Assembly (NCBI RefSeq): GCF_036323735.1
Contig: NC_086039.1
Location: 156,845,627 to 156,909,626 of the forward strand
Direction: 5' to 3'
Length of the DNA stretch: 64,000 nt
DNA from: Rattus norvegicus
Taxonomy: Eukaryota; Chordata; Mammalia; Rodentia; Muridae
Under the pieces are notes generated by a model. The model was not told the origin of the DNA. It did not search any database and saw only the letters and a program-made list of their open reading frames with translations. This document shows positions 1 through 25,489 of the stretch, in pieces. How positions within the stretch are numbered: the stretch's first letter is position 1; each line of letters begins with the position of its first letter. Made by a program: the position numbers and the translations under genes.

Positions 1-17221
<17,221 letters not shown>

Positions 17222-17223
17222 AG

Positions 17224-17229
17224 TTCCGG
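17224..17229 (-). promoter_or_regulatory. ETS-core motif just upstream of the Hcfc1 ATG
   Basis: CCGGAA on the gene strand, a few bases before the start codon. GABP/ELK-type sites are common at CpG-island promoters; binding is inferred. Confidence 0.4.
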
Positions 17230-17329
17230 TTAAGGATGCAGTGGGAAGAAGTCACTGAACGGGAGGGATACCCTTAATTCTTCACACACCCCCTTTCGTC
17301 TAAGGCAGCTCTCACGAAGAAGCGGCTCC

Positions 17330-17365
17330 TTACACAGCGGTGGACGACTCCATGGAGGCCGCCAT
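17330..17365 (-). promoter_or_regulatory. Upstream ORF in the Hcfc1 leader (MAASMESSTAV)
   Basis: ATG at 17365-17363 sits inside the AAGATGGCGGC motif and opens an 11-codon frame ending in TAA at 17332-17330, 108 bp before the Hcfc1 ATG. It contains a second in-frame ATG. It is translated only if transcription starts upstream of 17365, which sequence alone cannot settle. Confidence 0.5.
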
Positions 17366-17369
17366 CTTA
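17357..17369 (-). promoter_or_regulatory. YY1-type motif 1
   Basis: AAGATGGCGGCC on the gene strand, about 140 bp upstream of the ATG. YY1 sites of this form often sit at the transcription start, with the ATGGCGG inside the first exon. Confidence 0.7.
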
Positions 17370-17543
17370 ACTATCCTCCTTCCTTTGGCTCTTTCCCCCC
17401 CCTTCTCACTCGGCTCGTATCCTTAAAAGCTTCTCAAAACTGCAGAGCACCTATTTCCGAGAAGCTGGAGGCCACCGAGCGCCGTCGCTCTAACTATTTG
17501 CCTGGGTGTTCCCGCTTAGAAGCTCGAGCAGGAGGCTCTGGGA

Positions 17544-17555
17544 GCCGCCATCTTG
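17544..17555 (-). promoter_or_regulatory. YY1-type motif 2
   Basis: GCCGCCATCTTG on the plus strand, in a CTGGGAGCCGCCATCTTGAG context shared with motifs 4 and, in part, 5 and 6. Confidence 0.7.
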
Positions 17556-17603
17556 AGCCGCCTCTCTCTCCTCCCTTCCTCAGTCGTAGCCCTCCCCCGC
17601 CGG

Positions 17604-17612
17604 AAATGGCGG
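17604..17612 (+). promoter_or_regulatory. YY1-like motif, opposite orientation
   Basis: AAATGGCGG on the plus strand, preceded by CCGG so that it overlaps an ETS core (CCGGAAAT). Confidence 0.45.
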
Positions 17613-17735
17613 AGCCCCGGCCCGGTTCCCACACCCCCCGTCCCCAGCACTGGCTGGCTTCCGGGGCGGGTGGAAAAGAGCCACAAATGCCGCGGTTGTC
17701 TCAGCTCCGTCGGCAGTCAGACCACAATTGTGGAA

Positions 17736-17747
17736 GCCGCCATCTTG
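17736..17747 (-). promoter_or_regulatory. YY1-type motif 3
   Basis: GCCGCCATCTTG on the plus strand, 192 bp from motif 2, followed by AGACC as in motif 4 (AGACT). Confidence 0.7.
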
Positions 17748-17951
17748 AGACCGTCCTGCTTCCCCACCCAGCACTTAAGACACCGACCGCAGAACCCCAA
17801 CGTTCCTAAATAATAAAGGCGTGTCAGAAGCTGGCGAAACGGACTCGAACTCCCGGGTGTTGTTCGGGGTCCCGAGCCGTATGGCTCGTAAGGTTTAGCA
17901 CCTCTCCCTTGAGTCCGCCTCTGAATTCAGGCTGCGCCGGCCGCCCTGGGA

Positions 17952-17963
17952 GCCGCCATCTTG
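17952..17963 (-). promoter_or_regulatory. YY1-type motif 4
   Basis: GCCGCCATCTTG preceded by CCCTGGGA, 216 bp from motif 3. Confidence 0.7.
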
Positions 17964-18172
17964 AGACTAGCTTCTCCCCCCCCCCCTATTCTCTTCTTCC
18001 TGGACAGTTCTTCCACAGCAAACCAAACAAAAGGCAGCGTCCAATCCTCGCTTCCCTCCTTAAGACTCCTTCCCACAGGAGCCGCTCGAAAGAGCAGGAG
18101 TTAAGACCCGAAGTGACAATTGTACGGCAGGAGAAGCGGTAACGGCAGGGCGATCATGCCTCCTCCCTGGGA

Positions 18173-18184
18173 GCCGCCATCTTG
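18173..18184 (-). promoter_or_regulatory. YY1-type motif 5
   Basis: GCCGCCATCTTG preceded by TCCCTGGGA, 221 bp from motif 4. A reverse copy, AACATGGCGGC, follows at 18204-18214, making a close inverted pair. Confidence 0.7.
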
Positions 18185-18203
18185 TGTGAAGAAGTAACAA
18201 CTA

Positions 18204-18214
18204 AACATGGCGGC
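18204..18214 (+). promoter_or_regulatory. YY1-type motif, opposite orientation
   Basis: AACATGGCGGC on the plus strand, facing away from Hcfc1. It matches the YY1 consensus as well as the forward set and could serve a divergent start. Confidence 0.6.
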
Positions 18215-18240
18215 TATCGGGCGAGGGGGCGGAGTCAGAA

Positions 18241-18247
18241 GACGTCA
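18241..18247. promoter_or_regulatory. CRE-like motif
   Basis: GACGTCA within GAAGACGTCACCG, adjoining GGGGGCGGAG. A plausible CREB/ATF site in the upstream half of the island. Confidence 0.4.
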
Positions 18248-18473
18248 CCGCTCCCCCGCCTTCGCATGTCTTAGCCTCTGCTCCCAAGCCTCTTAAAGGA
18301 CCCAAGGCTCATAAGGAATTAAAAGCTTCTGTAAAAACCAGTGCGTTTTCTACTCGCAGGCGAGTTGGTGCCGCTGTGCAGTAGGCTAAAGACAGTAGAG
18401 TTCGGGTCAGGAGCGGTAGCGCCCCGCCCTGCCCCTCCCCCCCCCAGGGCTCCTCCACGCCTCCTCTCTGGGA

Positions 18474-18485
18474 GTCGCCATCTTG
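18474..18485 (-). promoter_or_regulatory. YY1-type motif 6
   Basis: GTCGCCATCTTG preceded by TCTCTGGGA, one change from the others. It is 301 bp from motif 5. Confidence 0.6.
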
Positions 18486-18541
18486 CCACTTCCCCACGCC
18501 CGGTCCTCTGCGGGCGTCAATAGCGACTTTTAGCACAAAAC

Positions 18542-18552
18542 AAAGATGGCCG
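18542..18552 (+). promoter_or_regulatory. YY1-like motif, opposite orientation
   Basis: AAAGATGGCCG on the plus strand, a weaker match, about 60 bp beyond motif 6. Confidence 0.45.
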
Positions 18553-19135
18553 CGGCATCTGGGGATGCCCGGATGAAAATCTAACTCTTCTCCCCACTCA
18601 CTCGCTTGGCCCCGCCCCCTGGGAACTGTCTCTCAGGTCGCTGATGGGACACAAACCCGAGAAATGGCCTTTAACTAGCAGTGGAGACATGGCTCATGGT
18701 AGTTAAGGGTGGCAAAAAAGGGACACTGCGATTGCACCCTTTGCTGGGAAGCAGCTGTTTTCCCGCCCTGAACACTCAGCGACGGTCAGAATCCGGCTAC
18801 AGCAGGGAGCTGCAGGCGGGGCCAGAGCGGAAGGTGACGCCATGAGCTCACAGGGGCGGAGCTGCTGCCCGCTCCCAGGCCCGCCGGCAACACCCCGAGG
18901 AGTCGCCGCCTCCTCCCGCGCCTCCCGAACAACCGGGCCACGCGCTCCCAGTTGCAGCGCGCCAGACTACCCCCCACCCAGAGGCCCAGCGAGACTAACG
19001 GCGCCAGAGCGAGGCGAGCACGGGAGCAGTCTGTGCCACTCGCGTCACCCGCCCCGCCTTCTTCCCAGGGCTTCTCGCCCCGCCTTTGCGCAGGCGTACA
19101 GTATCTTTACGGGTCCGCCCTTTTTTGAGATTTGA

Positions 19136-21179
19136 ATTTTCCCCAGCAAAGCCAGAGAAGTAAAAAACCCGGATGGTGAACGCTGGGCTTTTCGCGCCAA
19201 TATTGTAAGCTCACACAACAACCTTGAAAAAGCGTTACGGTCTTCATTTCTACGTTCCAAGTCTCCCAGGAGGCTGCTTAGGCACAGCATTGTCATCGCT
19301 GTCATAGGCAGGTTGTAGCACAGGGGTCCTAAACTGATGTCTCAAAGCCTATACTAAAAGCAGATGATTTCTTCGCATTAACCTTTCTTTATTCCATCCT
19401 TATTTTAACTAACTTCTAGTGGCGTTTCCTGTAATTGCAAATGTAGGAAGCAGAACATGGAGTATCAGAAACACCTGTGACTTTGTGATTAAAGGACATG
19501 TACAGATCAGTATAGGTCCTATAGCTACTATGTACAGATCTAGAAATTAAATTACAAGCTCTATTGGCAGTCTGAATAACTTTGATGTTACTGTATTGAG
19601 CCTGCTGTAGATCTTGTAATTTGTTATCAATAAGACATTCAAATTACCATATCATACTGTAAACAATATGTATTCCTTCCATGTATTAAATTTACATAGT
19701 ATTCTCAGCTTTAGTTTATCCAATTGCAAGTACTCATTTGGCAAAGGCCAGAGATGTGCCCCTATTTATGTGGTTGTACCATCAAGAGCTGGTGACCTTA
19801 GCCAGTTTCTTTTATAGTCCAAACTCTTCCCTGTAAAATAAAGGAACTAAGCTCCTGTTCTTCCAGGGGCTTAACTGAATTCAGCATGTTTTGCTCTCAA
19901 AGTCAGAAGCTACTAACTAGTTCCTCTGGGGTCTGTGGGCTTATAGGTGGCTAAGGTTATCCAAATCTTCTGGGAGTGTCCCATTCTATGCTTTCACATC
20001 TGCAGAAAAATCTCATTGGACAGTCCTGGGGACAATAGGATGTTCTCATAAATACCACAAGCCAAAAGGCCACCTCTGTTCATTGCCTGGAGGTGACAGT
20101 GGCTGCTGCTTAAATCTATACAGCCACAAGAAAAATATGCGGGTAAGGAACATGTATTTTATGCTCCTTAGCTGGTAAGTTGTTACACTTAGCTGGGCAT
20201 AATGGTTGAAATTGGGAGCCAATGTCTGCTAAAGAACTAGTTCCTGTAGAAAGAGAGGTGGGGTGAAGGCAAAATACAATATCACACTTGGCAGGATATT
20301 CCCAAAAGACTCAAGACCTAAGGGCCAATGCTACTAGTCTTCCCTGTCAGTTCCTAGGGGGAAGCTCTGAAGAGCTGTTTGGTGTGGAACAAAGGTCCTG
20401 GCAGTTCAAGGGTACAAGGAATTAAGCTACAAAGTAGCCAGCTTGATTTTCCTAGGAGACTTGGGCAATTGGTTTCATGTATGTGACTTTCTTCTGGGGG
20501 ACTCTGGTAGACACTGATCCCATTTGCAAGAAGGATTGATTTATCTATACCCTTCCTGGATGCCCTCCTCAGTTGACAGGATCTGACTCCTATCAGCGTT
20601 TCAGCATTCTACATATGTTGGAAGATAGGCAGGCTTATGTGGGTGCCCATATGGGTGCAGGGAAGGATGCAGAGACACCAGATGAGGCCTCAGCTTGTGT
20701 CCTAGCTGAAGCCTCTTCAAGGATACCTGTGGATGGCACTTTGACTCTAACAAAAAGTTTGGCTAGATGGGACATGATGAGATCCAAGGGTACTTATGAA
20801 AGATTTGGGGCCTCAAAATATAGATCATGTTAAACCTGGTTTGGAGGTGAGAATCCAAGAGCAGATGTGGGAGCCAGACATGAAGACACACTCAGGATGA
20901 AAGCTTCAGTTCCCTGATGGTGGTAATGAGTTTCGGCAGTGGGACCCACATATAATTAGACCTGGTGGTCCTTCCTAGCAACATACACTCAAGACAAGTA
21001 AGCCTCACATTAGGCCCAGCAGCCATGTCCCCAGGATCCAGAGAACTGTAGAGCATATCTGAGAAGCCAAAGAGCAGATAGGTTTGGTGAGAAGATAAGA
21101 GAGGAAAGTAGAAGCCAACTGTGCCCCACCCTAAACTTCAGGAAGGAAGTTGGATACTTGGCCTTGAAATTAAAGAGTA
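19136..21179. other. Unique intergenic sequence
   Basis: AT-richer unique DNA beyond the CpG island. It lacks young SINEs, in contrast with what follows. An 86-codon frame at 20573-20833 (+) has no recognisable similarity and no supporting features. Confidence 0.6.
19189..19201. promoter_or_regulatory. E2F-like site overlapping a CCAAT box
   Basis: TTTTCGCGCCAAT combines an E2F consensus (TTTSGCGC) with CCAAT at the far edge of the island. HCF-1 is an E2F cofactor, so autoregulation is conceivable, but the site is 2 kb from the gene start. Confidence 0.35.
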
Positions 21180-21300
21180 CTTGCTCTTGCCTGTAATTCC
21201 AGGACTTGGGAGGTTGACACAAGAGGATGGGGATGGTAGCCAAGATAGGGACTAGCCTGGACTACTACAGTAGGGGTTTCTGTCTTAAGAAACAAACAAT
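21180..21300 (+). mobile_element. Degraded B1/B4-like SINE
   Basis: Recognisable from CCTGTAATTCCAGGACTTGGGAGG-like wording and an A-rich end into which the next ID inserted. Confidence 0.6.
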
Positions 21301-21301
21301 A

Positions 21302-21402
21302 GGGGTTGGGGATTTAGTTCAGTGGTAGAGCACTTGCCTAGCAAGCGCAAGGCCCTGGGTTCAGTCCCCAGCTCCGAAAAAAAGAAAAGAAAAGAAAAAA
21401 AA
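21302..21402 (+). mobile_element. ID element
   Basis: Core AGCTCC preceded by a full tRNA-like body, tail of AAAGAAAAG units. The target duplication AAGAAACAAACAATA is perfect on both sides (21287-21301 and 21403-21417). Confidence 0.95.
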
Positions 21403-21464
21403 AAGAAACAAACAATAAAATACTGTTCGTTACTAAGTAGTTTGATATATAATGGCATATTATT

Positions 21465-22045
21465 CTGGGGCTGAGAGTGAGGCTCAGTGGTACTTACTTA
21501 GCAGACATGTATAAGGTGCTATACATGTTCATCCTCAGCAGTACTTCCTCTCAAAACCCCTGAAAACAAAACAAAAAAAAAAAAACCAGTTTTATATAAT
21601 AATTATCTGGCTCCCATGATTTATTATTTGTTTATTTATATACTACTGGCGATTAAATACAAGCCTTTCTATATTCTAGACAAGGGTCCTACCACTAAGC
21701 TATATCTCCAACCTTTTGGTTTTTTTAACTTTTTGAGTCAGGGTTTCATTCAGGCAGACATTTCTTAAACTTTTAATCCTTCTGTCTCAGCGTCCCTATC
21801 CTCTGAGATTACAGATATGAGCCATGAGGCTACACTTTTCTTCTTGAAGTTGAGAAATTTTGTTTTATTTGATTGTTTTTCTTTTAAGTGTTTTTGTTTT
21901 GTTTTGTCTTGATACAAAGTTTTTCTCTGTGTAGCCCTCAGCTGTCCTGGAACTCAGTCTGTAGACCAGACTGGCCTCAAACTCAGAGATCCACCTGCCT
22001 CTCTAGTGCTGGGATTAAAGGTATGCACCACCACACCTGGATCCC
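21465..22045. mobile_element. Cluster of older SINEs (ID-like, B4-like, B1)
   Basis: A degenerate ID-like stretch (21466-21560, +), an inverted B4-like element (about 21640-21835), and a B1 in antisense orientation (21893-22045) recognised by TTTCTCTGTGTAGCCCTCAG and ACTGGCCTCAAACTCAGAG. Confidence 0.7.
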
Positions 22046-22084
22046 AAAAAAAATTTAAAAAATAAGTATATTAAAAATAAAACT

Positions 22085-22181
22085 GGGGTTGGGGATTTAG
22101 CTCAGTGGTAGAGCGCTTGCCTAGCAAGCGCAAGGCCCTGGGCTCGGTCCTCAGCTCCAAAAAAGAAAAAAAAAAAAAAAA
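22085..22181 (+). mobile_element. ID element with BC1-like TCCTCAG
   Basis: Near-consensus body. The 3' part reads GGTCCTCAGCTCC, as in BC1 RNA, rather than GGTCCCCAGCTCC seen in almost all other copies here. Confidence 0.92.
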
Positions 22182-22330
22182 GCTGACCATGCTGGCTTGC
22201 TCCTTTAGTCCAAGCATTAGGGAGGTAGAGGCAGGTGGATCTCTTGTGAATTCAAGGTCAGCCTGGTCTACAAAGTGAGTCCCAGGAGAGCCAGAATTGT
22301 TACACAGAGAAATCCTGTCTTGAAATACCA
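22182..22330 (+). mobile_element. B1 SINE
   Basis: Sense B1 with AGGCAGGTGGATCTCTTGTG and GGTCAGCCTGGTCTACAAAG. It directly follows the ID tail. Confidence 0.85.
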
Positions 22331-22364
22331 AAAATAAAATTAAAATAATGCAAAATTTAAAAAC

Positions 22365-22840
22365 TTGGGTGTGGTAGCTCATGCCTGTAATCTCTGAAGG
22401 CCAGAAAATAAGACAGGTAGATTATCATCCCTATGAGGCCAGCCTGGATTATAAATTGAATTCTAGGGCAACCTGGAAAGAAACCCCATTTCAAGGGAAA
22501 TAGGATGGGGGAAGAATACTATGCACTGGAGACATGAGTGTTGGCATCAAGAAAGAGCTGCCAATTTCCACATTTTATGGTTCTGGTTACATGGCTGAGA
22601 AAAAGGCAGGACTGGAAGGCACATATCTTGGCATTACAGTGCAGAGAGCCTAAGGCTTTTCCTTGAGTCTCTGCTACCTCTCAGCTGCAACTGGCTGTGC
22701 ATATTTTCAGAACACTGAGTTGAGCCTGTTTCCCCTTCATTAGAAGTGGTGGCACATGCCTCTAATCCCAACGCTTGGCAGGTAGAGGCAGGAGGAAGTT
22801 TAAGTCAGTCGGGCTATAATGTGAGAACTCTATAACAAAC
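22365..22840 (+). mobile_element. Two B1-like fragments with unique spacer
   Basis: A B1-like piece at 22365-22500 and another at 22740-22840 (GGTGGCACATGCCTCTAATC), separated by about 240 bp of unique DNA. Confidence 0.7.
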
Positions 22841-22955
22841 AAAAACAAAACAAAACAAAAACAAAGCAAGGACCTCTGGAATTGAGATACACTGTATACA
22901 TGTATCAAAATGGCAAAGAATAATAAAATACAATAAAATACTAAAAACAAAAAAC

Positions 22956-23056
22956 GGGGCTGGGGATTTAGCTCAGTGGTAGAGCGCTTACCTAGGAAGC
23001 ACAAGGCCCTGGGTTCGGTCCCCAGCTCCAAAAAAAAAAAAAAAAAAAAAAAAAAA
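22956..23056 (+). mobile_element. ID element
   Basis: Sense ID beginning GGGGCTGGGGATTTAGCTC with a long pure A tail, followed directly by a B1 (about 23060-23205). Confidence 0.93.
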
Positions 23057-23059
23057 CAA

Positions 23060-23205
23060 GGACCTAGCATGGTGTGATGGTGCACATCTTTAATCTCAGC
23101 ACTTTGAAGCAAAGGTAGGTGGACTTCTTTGACTTTGAGGAGAGTCTGGTATGCCTATCTAGTCTCAGGCCAATCAGGGATACACAGTGAGATCCTGTCT
23201 CAAAA
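23060..23205 (+). mobile_element. B1-like SINE
   Basis: TAGCATGGTGTGATGGTGCAC start and a GATCCTGTCTCAAAAA end; diverged. Confidence 0.75.
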
Positions 23206-23424
23206 AATAAAAACCTAACATCCCATGAGATGATTTATGATTTATCAAGGAAAACTACCTCCCACTAAGCCTGATGACTTGAATTAAATACATTCCTAAA
23301 ACCTACTTGATGGAAGGAGAGAACTGACTTCTGGTTTCTAAGTGTGTGTGTGTACACATGAGAACACACATGCAAACACACAGATACATTTATTTTTAAA
23401 TTAAAAATGTATGCTTTTAGTCAG

Positions 23425-23572
23425 GCAATGGTGGTACATATTTTAATCCCAGCACTCAAGAGGCAGAAGCAGGTGGATCTCTTAGTCAAAGCCAGTCTGT
23501 TCTACCAAGCAGTTCCCAGACAGCCAGAGGTACATAGTGAGACACTGTTCATTGTTTCAAAGAGCAAAACTG

Positions 23573-23621
<49 letters not shown>
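23425..23621 (+). mobile_element. B1 SINE ending in a (CA)n microsatellite
   Basis: B1 body to about 23570, then a (CA) run to 23621 that has evidently grown from its tail. Confidence 0.88.
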
Positions 23622-24218
23622 AAAAAAACCCAAAACAACTTGTACAATTGCCTCTGGTTCTGTGACTGTGTGAATAGGAAGTAGAAGGTAATTTGTGGCT
23701 CAGCCCTTTTGGTAGGATAGGAGGGGAAATCCTCATTGTCCTCCCTTAATTTGGCCCAGATTCCCAAACTCAGACTTCACCCAATGGAATTGGTTTAAAA
23801 AGGCCCTGGGACCAGCCTGGAAACTTCTACTTGTGGAATGCCACTACAGGGGAAGACTTCTAATTTGTAATGCAGACATGGGAAATGTCGCTCCACACAT
23901 TTTAAAGCAACTAGTACAGTAAGCAGAATTTTTATAGTATATAGATGAAAGAAGACAGCATAGGCACCAGCAAAGACAAATCCAAGGTCCTCAGGATAAA
24001 GAAACTTCTAGAGCCTTCTAGAGGTTGTGAACTAGAAGGTGAACACATTGTGGATACTGTCTCACTTTTCTTTATTTTTTTTATGGTGAAAACTGTTGGT
24101 GGAACTCGAGGCTGAGAATTGGCAAGATGAAAATTCATTTTTGGATTTTTTAAAACCATATTCTTTCTGTAACCACAGAGGGAAAAGGCACACTAGGTCT
24201 CATGCCAGGAGAACTCTG

Positions 24219-24801
24219 TGTAGCTGACTTTGGCTACTTTGTGGGTTCTTTTTTCTTCTACCTTCTCTACCCAGTTTTTTCTGACCATTTCAACCCCCTA
24301 ACACTAGATAAGAGAGGAACAAAAAAATAGGAAGGAAAGAGACCCCTGAATAAAGTCAGGGGTCAGAAAAGGGGTGACATTATTGTTAGACTACTTCCTA
24401 CTGACTAGGGATATTTGAGTTCCTTGAGGCAAGTTCGATCTTCAATGTCAGGCTATCCAATTTCTTTTTGTTGTTTCTTCTCTGTGCACAACTGTTTAAC
24501 AAACCATGACCAACAGCCCAACAACCCTCTCAGGGCTCTAGCATTTATATACTCTCTGAAATATACTCTCTGAAAAGTCTCAGAATTCCAAACATCATAC
24601 AATTGCATAAACTGCATAAACTGCAGCTGGTAAAATCACACCCCTGGTAGAGCACAAGGCATATCAGTTAGCTGCTGTGGACAATCTGAAGCAGTCCCAT
24701 ATTCCACACCTGGGTTTAAAACAAAAACAGTTTCTTATATTTCTGGGTTTTTTGTTTTGTTTTGTTTTGTTTTTAGAAAAACCAAAATGCCAAAATTGTC
24801 A
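24219..24801 (-). mobile_element. LTR of an endogenous retrovirus (copy C)
   Basis: 583 bp from TG to CA on the minus strand. It matches the LTRs at 56882-57468 and 59156-59771 in the start (TGACAATTTTGGCATTTTGG here), the central block and the end. It lies downstream of the pol relic in the same orientation, so it is read as its 3' LTR. It carries small internal tandem duplications. Confidence 0.75.
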
Positions 24802-25480
24802 AAAGGTTCAAGAACCCAGTAGTCATTCAGTCCATGAGACTTGATGTCTCTACTGGTCTTTAGTATGTGACAGAATTCCATAGAAGTAAGTTCTAATGCC
24901 GGTGAAGGAATGGACTTATCACCCAGAGGAGGAACAAGCAGTCAAAGAGAGTAAGCTTCCTTCTTCCATGTCCTTTACACAAGCTGCCAGCAGGTGTGGC
25001 CCAGTTTAAAGGTGGATCTTTCTCAAAGATATGGATTAATGGTGGCTCTTCCCACTTCAAATGATAAAATTATGAAAAAAAAAATCTCTCGCAGTTATGC
25101 CCAGCTGCTTAGTTAAATCACAGATGTGGTCAAGTTGACAACCAAGAAGATCGATCACGAATCCACCTCTTATCAACATGACATTCAGCAATATCCTCTT
25201 AAGTTGTGCATAATTTCCAAATGAAAACGATAACTAGGTCATAATTATATCTAGCATGATTAACTATCCCTTCTACACCCCCAAATACATTATACATTTT
25301 AGAATAGGTGGCAGTGTCTCTTGAGAGATACTCTTTTAGTATCTAAAACTTAAGTAGAACCATTAATATTCTCTTAATTGATGTTACATTACATGATAAA
25401 GAAATAGAGGAAAGAGTGCAAATATCTACACAAAGATGTTCTTCACAAAAGTTGACAGAAACCCTGAAGTCATGATTGCA
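24802..25480 (-). mobile_element. Region between pol relic and LTR
   Basis: Includes a common rodent dispersed-repeat segment (about 24880-25160, with GTCAAGTTGACAACCAAG) and decayed sequence. No env-like frame is recognisable. Confidence 0.5.
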
Positions 25481-25489
25481 AATAGTCAT

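Noticed and set aside
18842..19135. 97-codon plus-strand ORF in the CpG island
   Set aside because: Pro/Arg/Ser-rich composition from GC-rich DNA. It is not similar to TMEM187, and there is no sign of coding constraint.
20573..20833. 86-codon ORF in unique DNA
   Set aside because: No recognisable family, no splice or promoter support, and length is within chance expectation.
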